Assembly: GCF_030913365.1 (NCBI RefSeq)
Contig: NZ_CP133160.1
Span: 3,572,001-3,636,000 of the forward strand
Source: Stenotrophomonas sp. 24(2023)
GTDB lineage: Bacteria > Pseudomonadota > Gammaproteobacteria > Xanthomonadales > Xanthomonadaceae
Length of the DNA: 64,000 nucleotides
Direction: 5' to 3'
The position numbers and the translations under genes are program-made. Below are positions 55,595 to 64,000 of this stretch, piece after piece. Position 1 is the stretch's first letter. Every line of letters begins with the position of its first letter. The notes under the pieces are model-generated. The model was given only the letters and a program-made list of their open reading frames with translations, did not search any database and had not been told where the DNA came from.

Positions 55595-58171
55595 GTGCAC
55601 ATCAAGACGCCGCTGGCGATGGCCATCACCCTGACCCTGGCCATGGGGGCTGCAGCACCGCTGCAGGCGGCCGGGAAGCAGGTGGTGGCAGCAACCGGCG
55701 CAGTGGCCGCCGATGCGGTCGACCTGGACCGCATCGAAGTACGCGCACAGCTGGAATCACAGATCCGCGCGGTGGACCTCAAGCGCAGCAGCGATGCCAT
55801 CGAAGACGCGGTGTCGTCCGATGCGCTGGGCCAGTACCCGGACCAGAACGTGGCCGAATCCCTGCAGCGCCTGCCGGGCATCAGTGTCACCCGCGACCAG
55901 GGCGAAGGCCGTTTCGTGGTGGTGCGCGGGCTGGATGCCAACCTCAACAGCGTCAGCGTGGACGGCATCGCCATCGGCACACCGGAGGATTCCAGCCGTG
56001 CTGCGCCGCTGGACGTGATTCCTTCCGATTCCACCGAGCGCCTGCGCGTGGTGAAGTCGCCGACCCCGGACATGCCCGGCGATGCCATCGGCGGTGCGAT
56101 CCTGGTCGAATCGGCCTCGGCGTTCGACCGCAGTGGCCGCAGCCTGCGCGGCAAGATCGAGGGCAGCCACCAGCAGCTGTCCGGTGAAACCAGCCCGAAG
56201 GCCTCGATCAACTACAGCGAAGTATTCAACGACACCTTCGGCGTGGCCGCTGGCGTGAACTACCAGAAGCGCACCTTCGAGTCGGACAACAGCGAAGTGG
56301 AATACGAGGGTGCCGACGGCGTCGATCCGACGAAGGTGGCACCGGGCGATGTACACGCCATCAACCTGCAGCACCGCAAGTATGAAATCGAGCGCAAGCG
56401 CATCGGCGCCAACCTCAACCTGGACTGGCGCCCCGACGCGGACAACCGCTACTACCTGCGCACGCTGTACAGCCAGTTCGACGATGCCGAAACCCGTCAG
56501 CGGGTGATCTTCAATTTCGATGCGGCCAACATGGTGCGTACCGGCGAAGACCAGTACCGCCTGGTGGGCATGCCCAAGGATTCGATCGACAAGCGCGTGC
56601 GCTATCGCACCAAGGAAGAAAACACCTTCGCGGTCAGTGCCGGCGGCGAGAACATGTTGACCGGTGCCGTGCTCGACTACAAGGTCGGCTATACCCGTAC
56701 CGAAGAGCGCGTGGATGACGAGATCGAGGCGCGCTTCAAGCTCAACGGCAAGGCCTTCAACGGCACGCTGGACCAGCGCAGCCGCCTGCCCAGCTACAGT
56801 TTCGACAACGACCAGTGGCTGGACAACGCCAACTACAAGTTCGACCGCATCGTCTACAAGCCCAAGCAGGTGAACGACCAGGAGCGCAGCGCACAGGTCA
56901 ATCTGCGTTTCGATGGTGACAACAGCAGCTACAAGTTCGGCCTGCTGGGCCGTTGGCGCGACCGCGACGCGAACGTGGATGAAACCTCGCTGCGCGTCGG
57001 CCCGGCGATCAACCTCAAGGACTGGACCACCGGCTCGCCCGACCACCGTCACGGCACCCTGGGCCAGGGCATGGATTCGGATGCGATGCGTGCCTACTGG
57101 GCCCAGCACAGCGGCGAGTACAGCGGCCGCCCGCAGGATGCCGGCAGCAACGCGGCAACCTCGCTGGAAGGCGACTACACTGCCCGCGAAGACATCTTCG
57201 CCAGCTACGCGATGGGTACCTGGGACATCGGCGCGCTGCGCGTGATCGGCGGCGTACGCGTGGAAAGCACCCGTTTCAGCGCGACCGGCAACCGCCTGGA
57301 CGTGGCGTCCAACGGCCGCACCTTCACCGTCACCCCGGTGCAGGCCAGCAAGAGCTACACCAATGTGCTGCCGGGCCTGCACCTGCGCTATGACGCCGGC
57401 AACGACTGGGTGCTGCGCTTTGCCGCCAACAAGACCGTGGCGCGCCCGGGCTTCGGTGACGCCTCGCCGCGTGTGGGCGTGGCCCGCAACGACAATGAAG
57501 TGCGCCTGGGCAACCCTGGCCTGGACCCGTACGAATCCACCAACCTGGACCTGTCGGTGGAAAAGTACATCGGCAACAGCGGCATCCTGTCACTGGGCGT
57601 GTTCCACAAGTCCATCGATGGCTACATCGTGGAAACCCGCCAGCAGGGCGTGCCCGGCTACGACGGCCTGCCGGTCATCACCGCCATCAACGGCGACAAG
57701 GCCAAGGTGCGCGGTGCCGAGTTCAACTGGCAGCAGCAACTGGATTTCCTGCCGGCCGGCTGGGATGGCCTGCTGGTGGGCGCCAGCGGTACCTGGCTGG
57801 ACACCTCGTTCGATGCCGGCATCGCCAGCCGCGCGGGTGAGGATTTCACCTTGCCGCGCGCTTCGAAGAACGTGTACAGCGCACATGTGGGCTATGAAAA
57901 ATATGGCCTGAGCACCCGCCTGGCCGCCGTGCACCGCAGCGAGTACCTGGATACCCTCGGCGCGGGCCGTGCATTCGATATCTACGTGGCGCCCAATACC
58001 CAGCTGGATTTCTCGCTGGACTACAAGTTCAGCCCGCGCGTGAGCATGTACCTGGAAGCACAGAACCTGCTGGACAAGCCACTTGAGCTGTACCAGGGCA
58101 CGCGCTCGCGCACCCTGCAGATGGAAGAATACGGCCGGACCTATGCGGTCGGCCTGAAGGTGGCCCTGTGA
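55595..58171 (+). CDS. TonB-dependent outer-membrane receptor
   Basis: An 858-residue receptor of the Xanthomonas/Caulobacter type. Signal peptide ending LQAAG; the plug domain (about 45-170) contains YPDQNVAESLQRLPGISVTR, then DQGEGRFVVVRGLDANLNSV and LRVVKSPTPDMPGDAIGGAI; the beta-barrel runs to LQMEEYGRTYAVGLKVAL. The C-terminal NLLDKPLELYQG is the usual last strands. The start is GTG 55595; a nearby ATG (55582) is out of frame. It is the first gene of an operon with a phytase-like protein, a purple-acid-type phosphatase and a pyrophosphatase, so the ligand may be an organophosphate such as phytate (inference). Confidence 0.93.
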   Translation: MHIKTPLAMAITLTLAMGAAAPLQAAGKQVVAATGAVAADAVDLDRIEVRAQLESQIRAVDLKRSSDAIEDAVSSDALGQYPDQNVAESLQRLPGISVTRDQGEGRFVVVRGLDANLNSVSVDGIAIGTPEDSSRAAPLDVIPSDSTERLRVVKSPTPDMPGDAIGGAILVESASAFDRSGRSLRGKIEGSHQQLSGETSPKASINYSEVFNDTFGVAAGVNYQKRTFESDNSEVEYEGADGVDPTKVAPGDVHAINLQHRKYEIERKRIGANLNLDWRPDADNRYYLRTLYSQFDDAETRQRVIFNFDAANMVRTGEDQYRLVGMPKDSIDKRVRYRTKEENTFAVSAGGENMLTGAVLDYKVGYTRTEERVDDEIEARFKLNGKAFNGTLDQRSRLPSYSFDNDQWLDNANYKFDRIVYKPKQVNDQERSAQVNLRFDGDNSSYKFGLLGRWRDRDANVDETSLRVGPAINLKDWTTGSPDHRHGTLGQGMDSDAMRAYWAQHSGEYSGRPQDAGSNAATSLEGDYTAREDIFASYAMGTWDIGALRVIGGVRVESTRFSATGNRLDVASNGRTFTVTPVQASKSYTNVLPGLHLRYDAGNDWVLRFAANKTVARPGFGDASPRVGVARNDNEVRLGNPGLDPYESTNLDLSVEKYIGNSGILSLGVFHKSIDGYIVETRQQGVPGYDGLPVITAINGDKAKVRGAEFNWQQQLDFLPAGWDGLLVGASGTWLDTSFDAGIASRAGEDFTLPRASKNVYSAHVGYEKYGLSTRLAAVHRSEYLDTLGAGRAFDIYVAPNTQLDFSLDYKFSPRVSMYLEAQNLLDKPLELYQGTRSRTLQMEEYGRTYAVGLKVAL

Positions 58172-59277
58172 TGGGCGCGCGTACCACGATGGTGCTGGCG
58201 GCTGCCATGGCCACCGTGCTGCTTGCCGGCTGCGACCGGCAGGCATCGGGCACGGCCACCGGCGCCGCCGCACCGGCCACGCGCACGGTGGCGACCATCG
58301 CCGAGGCATTCCTCACTCCGATGACGCCGGCCGACAACATTGATTCGCCGGCGGCCTGGCAGGCGCCTGATGGCACGACCTGGCTGATCGCCACCGCCAA
58401 GACCACCGACAAGCTGGTGGTGTACGACGGCAGCACCGGCGCCCACCTGCGTGATGTCGGCAGCCACGGCACCGCGCCGGGAACGTTCGACCGTCCCAAC
58501 GGCATCTCCATCACTGGCGACCTGTTGTGGATCGTCGAGCGTGACAACCACCGCGTGCAGGTCTTCTCCCTGCCGGACTTCACCCCGCTGGCGGTGTTTG
58601 GCGCGCAGGATCTGCGCAAGCCGTATGGCCTGTGGGTGGACACGCGCAGCGACGGCTACGCCGTCTACGTGACCGACTCCTGGGACAACGGCAAGGATGC
58701 ACAGGGCAATGACCAGCTGCCGCCGCTGGCTGAGCTGGACAAGCGCGTACGCCAGTACCACGTGACCCGCAACGGTGCCGATGTGCAGGCGAAGCTGGTT
58801 GCCAGCATCGGTGACACCAGCCAGGCCGGTGCGCTGCGGGTGGTCGAATCGATCTGGGGCGATCCGGCCAACGATCGGCTGCTGATTGCCGAGGAAGACG
58901 AAAGCTACGCCAGCGAGTTCAAGGTCTACACGCTGGAAGGCCGCTTCACCGGTACCACCTTCGGCCGGGACGTGTTCAAGGCGCAGGCCGAAGGCGTGAT
59001 GCTGCGGACCTGTGGCAAGGACGGCTGGTGGATCACCACCGAACAGGGCAAGCAGCGCAGCGTGTTCCACCTGTTCGACCGGCATACGCTGGCGCCGGTC
59101 GGCGCATTCCAGGGCAACACGGTGGCCAACACCGATGGCATCTGGATGATGCAGCAGCCGTCGCCGCGCTTCCCGCAGGGCGCGCTGTACGCCGTGCACG
59201 ACGACCAGGGCGTGGTGGCCTTCGACTGGGAGGTGATCGCCCGCCAGTTTGGCTTGCCGCTGGAGTGCGGCGCATGA
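58171..59277 (+). CDS. Phytase-like beta-propeller lipoprotein
   Basis: A 368-residue exported protein with lipobox VLLAGC (Cys17). The mature part follows the beta-propeller phytase (BPP) plan: NIDSPAAWQAPDGTTWLIAT, LVVYDGSTG, RPNGISITGDLLWIVERDNH, KPYGLWVDTRSDGYAVYVTD, LLIAEEDESYASEFKVYTLE, AQAEGVML, WWITTEQGKQRSVFHLFDRH, NTDGIWMM and FPQGALYAVHDDQG with VVAFDWEVIA. BPP enzymes bind Ca2+ and hydrolyse phytate. Several acidic ligands look replaced, so activity is uncertain. ATG at 58171 overlaps the receptor stop by one base (TGATG), and the next gene overlaps by 4 nt. Confidence 0.85.
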   Translation: MGARTTMVLAAAMATVLLAGCDRQASGTATGAAAPATRTVATIAEAFLTPMTPADNIDSPAAWQAPDGTTWLIATAKTTDKLVVYDGSTGAHLRDVGSHGTAPGTFDRPNGISITGDLLWIVERDNHRVQVFSLPDFTPLAVFGAQDLRKPYGLWVDTRSDGYAVYVTDSWDNGKDAQGNDQLPPLAELDKRVRQYHVTRNGADVQAKLVASIGDTSQAGALRVVESIWGDPANDRLLIAEEDESYASEFKVYTLEGRFTGTTFGRDVFKAQAEGVMLRTCGKDGWWITTEQGKQRSVFHLFDRHTLAPVGAFQGNTVANTDGIWMMQQPSPRFPQGALYAVHDDQGVVAFDWEVIARQFGLPLECGA

Positions 59278-60656
59278 GGGGTGTACGCATGGCAGCGTTG
59301 GCGTTGGGCCTGGCCTGCCTGTTCGGCAGTACGGCCGCGCTGGCGGCCACGGCGGGCGTGGTGGCCGAGCCGAACACCCAGGTGCCGGCCGGCAACCGCC
59401 ACTACGCGGCCAGCGGCTTCCCCGACCGTATCGTTGCCTCACCGTCGGCCGACCCGCGGCATGGATTCGCTGTAGCCTGGCGCACGGATGCCAGCGTGCA
59501 GGCACCGTTGCTGGAAATCGCCATCGCCGGTGATTCCCCTGCGATCGGCCCGGTCACCCGGATTACCGCCAGCACGCGCACGCTGCAGAGTGAAAACGGC
59601 CTGTCGCACCACCACCGCGCCGATATCACCGGGCTGCAGCCGGGCACGCTGTATGTCTATCGCGTGCAGGGCAAGGACACCTGGGGGGCCTGGAACCAGC
59701 TGCGGACCGCAGGCGAGGCGGGCACACCGCTCACCGTGCTGTATTTCGGCGATACGCAGAACAAGAACCTCAGCCATGTCAGCCGGGTCATCCGGGCTGG
59801 CCAGAAAGCCGCGCCGGGTGCGACGCTGAGCCTGTTCGCCGGTGATCTGGTCAGCGGCGGTGACCATGCCGATGACAGCGAATGGGGCGAGTGGTTCGCC
59901 GCAGCCGGCTGGCTGGCACAGGAGACGCTGGTCGCACCGGCCATCGGCAACCATGAGTATTTCGAGGAATTCGAGGACACCCCGCAGGAGCGGCGGGTGC
60001 TCGGCCGCCACTGGCCGGTGACCTTCGCGCTGCCCGGCAACGGGGCAGGCAGCGTGGCGTCGACCACGTACTGGTTCGACCAGCAGGGCGTGCGTTTCGT
60101 CGTGCTCGATGGCACCTCCGCGCTGGACCTGGGTACGGCCCAGGCCCAGGCCGGGTGGCTGGATCAGGTCCTGTCCGGCAATCCCAATCCCTGGACCATC
60201 GTGCTGCTGCACCAGCCGTTCTATTCGCCACGCGAAGGGCGCGAGAACACCGCGCTGCGCGAAGTGCTGCTGCCAGTGCTGCGCCGGCATGCGGTGGACC
60301 TGGTACTGCAGGGCCACGACCACACCTACGGGCGCCGCGGCGAAGGCAATGCGGCCACGCCGCAGTTCGTGGTCACCGTGGCCGGGCCGAAGCAGTACCG
60401 GCTGTCCGGCCAGGCGCGGCGGACGATGGACCCGGTCGCCGAGGATACCCAGCTGTTCCAGGTGCTGGACATCGATGGCCAGCGCCTGCGCTACCAGGCG
60501 CGTACTGTCACCGGGCAGCTGTACGATGGCTTCGAGCTGGTCCGCGGCGCCGATGGGCGCAAGCAGAAGGTGGAGCTCACGCAGGGACGCATCGCACCCC
60601 GCGACTGTCAGCGCGCGCAGACCCTGAAGGGACGCGCCGACCGTTGCTGGGAATGA
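59274..60656 (+). CDS. Purple-acid-phosphatase-like metallophosphoesterase
   Basis: A 460-residue secreted enzyme: signal MRGVRMAALALGLACLFGST-AALA; an N-terminal fibronectin-III-like domain (about 45-140; HHHRADITGLQPGTLYVYRV) typical of plant/bacterial purple acid phosphatases; then the metallophosphoesterase core with YFGDTQ, LFAGDLVSGGDH, AIGNHEYFE, LLHQPFYS and LQGHDHTYGRRG, which supply the dinuclear metal site. C-terminal extension to CQRAQTLKGRADRCW. It should release phosphate from phosphomonoesters in the periplasm. Part of the receptor-phytase operon; the pyrophosphatase gene follows after 58 bp. Confidence 0.92.
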   Translation: MRGVRMAALALGLACLFGSTAALAATAGVVAEPNTQVPAGNRHYAASGFPDRIVASPSADPRHGFAVAWRTDASVQAPLLEIAIAGDSPAIGPVTRITASTRTLQSENGLSHHHRADITGLQPGTLYVYRVQGKDTWGAWNQLRTAGEAGTPLTVLYFGDTQNKNLSHVSRVIRAGQKAAPGATLSLFAGDLVSGGDHADDSEWGEWFAAAGWLAQETLVAPAIGNHEYFEEFEDTPQERRVLGRHWPVTFALPGNGAGSVASTTYWFDQQGVRFVVLDGTSALDLGTAQAQAGWLDQVLSGNPNPWTIVLLHQPFYSPREGRENTALREVLLPVLRRHAVDLVLQGHDHTYGRRGEGNAATPQFVVTVAGPKQYRLSGQARRTMDPVAEDTQLFQVLDIDGQRLRYQARTVTGQLYDGFELVRGADGRKQKVELTQGRIAPRDCQRAQTLKGRADRCWE

Positions 60657-60714
60657 ACCATGTGCCGTGCACCGGCGGGCCCGGTGCATCGCCTTTCGAT
60701 GCGGGGAGACGATG

Positions 60715-61329
60715 ATGGGTATCCGACGTGCAGGGGCGGTGGCGGCGCTGGCTGCCGCCCTGGCCCTGGTGGCCGGGGCCAGCCTGGCGGGGACGGCGGT
60801 GCTGCGCCCGCTGCTGGCCGCGCAACCCGCGCAGGCACCGGAAGAAGTGCACCTGGCGGTGGAGATTCCCGCCGGCAGCATCACCAAGTATGAAATCAGG
60901 GACGACGGGCTGGTGCATGTGGACCGGTTCGTGTCGATGCCCGTGGCCTATCCGGCCAACTACGGCTCGATGCCACGCACGCTGGCCGGCGACAACGATC
61001 CGCTGGATGCGCTGGTGCTGACCCGCGAGCCGCTGCACCCGGGCGTGATCATCCGCTTCCGCCCGATCGGTTACCTGAAGATGATCGACGGCGGCGAACA
61101 TGACCAGAAGATCATCGGCGTGCCGACCGACGCGGTTGATCCGACCTATGCGGGCATCCGCGATCTGGCCGACCTGCCCGCGATCGAACGCCAGCGCATC
61201 GAGGCGTTCTTCCGCACCTACAAGGATCTGCCCGCCGGTCGCAACCCGGTCCAGCTTGATGGCTGGGGCAATGCCGCCGAGGCGAAGCGCTTGATCGGCG
61301 AGGCGATGCAGCGCTTCCAGGCGCGCTAG
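60715..61329 (+). CDS. Exported inorganic pyrophosphatase (family I)
   Basis: A 204-residue soluble-type PPase with an added N-terminal hydrophobic segment (AGAVAALAAALALVAGASLAG, a signal peptide or membrane anchor) that the cytosolic enzyme lacks. Catalytic residues are in place: GSITKYEI, HVDRFV, YPANYGSMP, GDNDPLDALVL (family signature D-x-D-P-x-D) and MIDGGEHDQKIIGVP. It would split pyrophosphate in the periplasm. I chose ATG 60715 (GGAG spacing 6); ATG 60712 is equal in product. Position at the end of the phosphatase operon supports a phosphate-scavenging role. Confidence 0.9.
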   Translation: MGIRRAGAVAALAAALALVAGASLAGTAVLRPLLAAQPAQAPEEVHLAVEIPAGSITKYEIRDDGLVHVDRFVSMPVAYPANYGSMPRTLAGDNDPLDALVLTREPLHPGVIIRFRPIGYLKMIDGGEHDQKIIGVPTDAVDPTYAGIRDLADLPAIERQRIEAFFRTYKDLPAGRNPVQLDGWGNAAEAKRLIGEAMQRFQAR

Positions 61330-61411
61330 GCACCTGCCGGGCAACGCATTGCGCAGCGCGCGCAGGTGAGGGCGCTGCGGTATGCTCGCCGCTTCCACCA
61401 CGGGGGTGCTG

Positions 61412-61843
61412 ATGGCCGGTTCGACCTGGGTACGTGGCGTCGGTGCCACGCTGCTGGTGCTGGAACTGCTGCTGCTCGCGTTCCCGCTGACGCTGCTCGA
61501 TGGCTTCGGCCTGCTGGTGATGCTGCAGCCCAATGACCATCCCGATCGCCTGCCGACACTGCTGGGCGTGGTGCTTGCCAGCATCGCGCTGCTGGGCTTC
61601 TGGCGCCTTGCCGGTGGGTTCCTGTTCAATGGCCTGACGCTGCGTGGCTCGCCCTGGTGGGCATGCCTGAGTGCCGGGCTGGGGGCCGCGCTGTGCCTGC
61701 TGAGCCTGCTGGCCGGCGCCCTGTTCGACCGTCTGGACGGCGTTTCGCTGGTCGGGATGCTCGGCCTGCCGGTGATGGTGCCGCTGGCGCACATGGTGCT
61801 GGTCACCTGGCACCGCCCCGACGGCGACCGCCCGGCGATCTAG
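61412..61843 (+). CDS. Small integral membrane protein, function unknown
   Basis: A 143-residue protein with four predicted transmembrane helices (VGATLLVLELLLLAFPLTLL, LLGVVLASIALLGFWRLAGG, WACLSAGLGAALCLLSLLAG, VGMLGLPVMVPLAHMVLVTW). No motif I recognise. ATG 61412 is preferred over ATG 61382, because TATGCT at 61381-61386 looks like a -10 box and would put the transcription start near 61393. It is separated from the pyrophosphatase gene by about 80 bp and is probably not in that operon. Confidence 0.75.
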   Translation: MAGSTWVRGVGATLLVLELLLLAFPLTLLDGFGLLVMLQPNDHPDRLPTLLGVVLASIALLGFWRLAGGFLFNGLTLRGSPWWACLSAGLGAALCLLSLLAGALFDRLDGVSLVGMLGLPVMVPLAHMVLVTWHRPDGDRPAI

Positions 61844-61925
61844 GGCCGCGCCGCGGCGTGCCGCGCGTGCCTGGCCTTCACCCGCGCTGGCTATCATGTG
61901 TCCCTGTTTCCAGAGGGTGGCCTGC

Positions 61926-63341
61926 GTGTCGGTAGCATTGGTGTGGTTCCGTCGTGACCTGCGTCTGCAGGACAATCCCGCCCTGCAGGCTGCGCTCGAT
62001 GCCGGCCACGATGTGGTGCCGGTCTACATCCACGCCCCGCATGAAGAAGGCGCGTGGGCGCCGGGCGCCGCCTCCGATGCGTGGCTGCACCGTTCGTTGG
62101 CGGCGCTGGATGCGGACCTGCGGGCGTGCGGTTCCAGCCTGCTGCTGCGCCAGGGCGACAGCCTGGAGGTATTGCTGGCACTGGTGCAGGAAAGCGGTGC
62201 CGAAGCGGTGTACTGGAACCGCAAGTACGAACCGGCCACCCAGCCGCGCGATGCGCTGATCAAGCGCACCCTGCGCGAACAGGGCATCAATGCGCAGAGC
62301 AGCAACGGCAGCCTGATGTTCGAACCGTGGGACCTGGCCACCCAGCAGGGCCAGCCGTACAAAGTGTTCACCCCGTTCTGGCGCAACGCGCTGACCCGCC
62401 TGCGTCTGCCGTTGCCACAGCCTGCACCGCGCCAGCTGAAGGGGCCTGCCCTGCAGGGCGTGGCGCTGGACGCCCTGCAGCTGGCCCCTGCGCTGGACTG
62501 GGATACCGGCTTCTGGGCGCATTGGCAGCCGGGCGAAGCCGGTGCGCTGGAAGCGCTGGCGGTGTTCCTCGATGGCGCCCTGTCCGGCTACCGCGAACAG
62601 CGGGACCTGCCGGACCGCGTCGGCACCTCGCTGCTGTCGCCGCACCTGCACTTCGGCGAGATCGCGCCCTGGCGTATCGCCCAAGCACTGGAAGCCCGGC
62701 GCAGTGCCGGGCGCACGGCCGATATCGATGTCTACCTGAAGGAGCTGGGCTGGCGCGAGTTCGCCTACCACCTGCTGCACCACTTCCCGCGTACCACCGA
62801 CCACAACCTCAACGCGCGCTTCGACAGCTTCCCGTGGGCATCGCCCAGCCCTGCGCAGCTGCAGGCCTGGCAACAGGGCCGTACCGGCGTGCCGATCGTC
62901 GATGCCGGCCTGCGCGAGCTGTGGCATACCGGTTACATGCACAACCGCGTGCGCATGATCGTGGCCAGCTACCTGTGCAAGCACCTGCGTGCGCATTGGC
63001 TGCATGGCGCGCGCTGGTTCTGGGACACGCTGGTCGATGCGGACCTGGCCAGCAACACCCTGGGCTGGCAGTGGGTGGCCGGCACCGGAGCCGATGCCGC
63101 ACCGTACTTCCGCGTGTTCAACCCGGTCACCCAGGCAGAGAAGTTCGACCCCAACGCGCGCTACATCAGCCGCTGGGTGCCGGAACTGGCCGCGCTGCCG
63201 GTCAAGGCGCGCTTCGCGCCATGGCAGCATCCGCACCTGCTGGCCGAGAAGGTGCCCGATTACCCGCGCATGCCACTGGTCGACCTGGCCGCGGGACGCG
63301 ACGCGGCACTGGCCGCCTACCGGAGTATGGGCGGGGCGTAA
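61926..63341 (+). CDS. phrB: Deoxyribodipyrimidine photolyase PhrB
   Basis: A 471-residue class I CPD photolyase, which repairs cyclobutane pyrimidine dimers with light through FADH- and an antenna. N-terminal antenna domain ALVWFRRDLRLQDNPALQAA; FAD domain with TSLLSPHLHFGEIAPWRI, KELGWREFAYHLLHHFPRT, GRTGVPIVDAGLRELWHTGY and MHNRVRMIVASYLCKHL; C-terminal LASNTLGWQWVAGTGADAAP with YFRVFNP. The Trp electron chain is present (W in LGWREF, WFWDTL). GTG 61926 is the start that gives the canonical VALVWFRRDLR. Confidence 0.96.
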   Translation: MSVALVWFRRDLRLQDNPALQAALDAGHDVVPVYIHAPHEEGAWAPGAASDAWLHRSLAALDADLRACGSSLLLRQGDSLEVLLALVQESGAEAVYWNRKYEPATQPRDALIKRTLREQGINAQSSNGSLMFEPWDLATQQGQPYKVFTPFWRNALTRLRLPLPQPAPRQLKGPALQGVALDALQLAPALDWDTGFWAHWQPGEAGALEALAVFLDGALSGYREQRDLPDRVGTSLLSPHLHFGEIAPWRIAQALEARRSAGRTADIDVYLKELGWREFAYHLLHHFPRTTDHNLNARFDSFPWASPSPAQLQAWQQGRTGVPIVDAGLRELWHTGYMHNRVRMIVASYLCKHLRAHWLHGARWFWDTLVDADLASNTLGWQWVAGTGADAAPYFRVFNPVTQAEKFDPNARYISRWVPELAALPVKARFAPWQHPHLLAEKVPDYPRMPLVDLAAGRDAALAAYRSMGGA

Positions 63342-63480
63342 AGCAGCGGAATGAAGGGCTGGTCAGAAAGCTGAATGCCGGGCGTCCGGCCTTCACACTC
63401 ATCATCCCGGCATCGCACCGGGCTGTATATGCTCCGGAGCGTTCGCACGCCGCACCGGCCGGCATACAAGGAGACCATCC

Positions 63481-64000
63481 ATGATCCGCAACACCACCCG
63501 CAATCTCGCACTGGCCCTGATGACTGCCGCCGCGCTGAGTGCGTGCGCCACCGGCGGCTCCTACGTCCAGAGCGACCAGTACGGCAATCCGACCGAGCAG
63601 CAGAACCGCACCGGCCGCAATGCCCTGATCGGCACCGCGATCGGCGTGGCCGCCGGCCTGCTCAGCGGCGACAGCGCGACCGAACGCCGCCAGCATGCGC
63701 TGATCGGCGCCGGCATCGGCGCGCTCAGCGGCGCGGCCATCGGCCAGTACCAGGACCGCCAGGAGCGCGCGCTGCGCGAGCGCACCGCCAACACCGGCAT
63801 CGATGTGCAGCGCCAGGGCGACAACATCACCCTGAACCTGCCCGATGGCATCACCTTCGATTTCGGCAAGGCCACGCTGAAGCCGCAGTTCTACGGTTCG
63901 CTCAATGGCGTGGCCGGTACCCTGCGTGACTACAACCAGACCATGATCGAAGTGGTTGGCCACACCGACAGCATCGGCAGCGATGCGGTGAACAACCGCC
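63481..64000 (+). CDS. OmpA-domain lipoprotein (YiaD type), 3' end outside window
   Basis: Visible are 173 residues; the stop lies beyond the window. Lipobox LSAC in ALALMTAAALSACATGG. A Gly-rich glycine-zipper region follows (GRNALIGTAIGVAAGLLSGD, HALIGAGIGALSGAAIGQYQ), then the OmpA-C domain: LNLPDGITFDFGKATLKPQF, TMIEVVGHTDSIGSDAVNNR, which binds peptidoglycan. The order lipobox, glycine zipper, OmpA-C is that of YiaD. ATG at 63481 is preceded by AAGGAG. The 140 bp before it hold no other feature. Confidence 0.92.
   Translation, partial: MIRNTTRNLALALMTAAALSACATGGSYVQSDQYGNPTEQQNRTGRNALIGTAIGVAAGLLSGDSATERRQHALIGAGIGALSGAAIGQYQDRQERALRERTANTGIDVQRQGDNITLNLPDGITFDFGKATLKPQFYGSLNGVAGTLRDYNQTMIEVVGHTDSIGSDAVNNR

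Overview
The window looks like a chromosomal segment of a Stenotrophomonas species (Xanthomonadaceae). The evidence is high-GC coding sequence throughout, gene orders typical of the family (gcvR-bcp divergent from dapA; panB-panC-panD-pgi; zwf-glk-pgl-edd-eda; ygfZ/sdhCDAB/sdhE), a Xanthomonad-type TonB-dependent receptor, and many 24-bp imperfect palindromes that start with GTAG and match the SMAG repeats described in S. maltophilia. I can name the genus with fair confidence but not the species.

Layout. 1-4831 is the right end of a lambda-like prophage: the tail-tip genes I (cut by the window edge) and J, then two small tail-end proteins. It abuts a 3' remnant of a TonB-dependent siderophore receptor (about 5191-5387). 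From 5452 on the window is ordinary chromosome: a pirin/LysR divergent pair; three tRNA-Arg(ACG) genes; an alpha/beta hydrolase-thiD pair; a DUF1275 protein; a lipoprotein-phoH pair; bcp and gcvR; dapA with a BamC-like lipoprotein; ferredoxin fdxA; a sugar transporter; tRNA-Glu(CTC); pcnB-folK; panB-panC; panD-pgi; a RegB/RegA-type two-component pair; ispG-pap2; and a GacA/UvrY-type regulator. 27872-33898 is a complete Entner-Doudoroff operon (zwf-glk-pgl-edd-eda, minus strand). Facing it is a sugar ABC-transporter ATPase, and both genes have LacI-type palindromes upstream. 35495-40837 is a succinate dehydrogenase block with its assembly factors (ygfZ, an SDHAF4 homologue, sdhCDAB, sdhE, a ygfX-like gene). 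Then come the Lol lipoprotein exporter, yggX-mutY, ftsY, an orphan flagellar-rod-like gene, htpG, rsmD-coaD, a ferredoxin-ggt pair, a metallo-beta-lactamase-fold hydrolase, psiF and upp. 55595-61329 is an apparent phosphate-scavenging operon: TonB receptor, phytase-like propeller, purple-acid-phosphatase-like enzyme and exported pyrophosphatase. The window ends with a photolyase and a truncated OmpA-domain lipoprotein.

How parts fit together. The glucose block converts glucose to pyruvate and glyceraldehyde-3-phosphate through 6-phosphogluconate. The sdh block builds complex II and its FAD/Fe-S cofactors in one place. The 55-61 kb operon would import an organophosphate across the outer membrane, dephosphorylate it and split pyrophosphate in the cell envelope (inference).

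The most unusual feature is non-coding. Three large hairpin elements (28613-28718, 48961-49148, 49257-49419) share a 51-52-nt core but have different, self-complementary 25-27-bp arms. Two of them carry a hexanucleotide tandem repeat and the same terminal motif on one side, and stand head to head upstream of htpG and rsmD. I found no CRISPR array, insertion sequence or rRNA gene.
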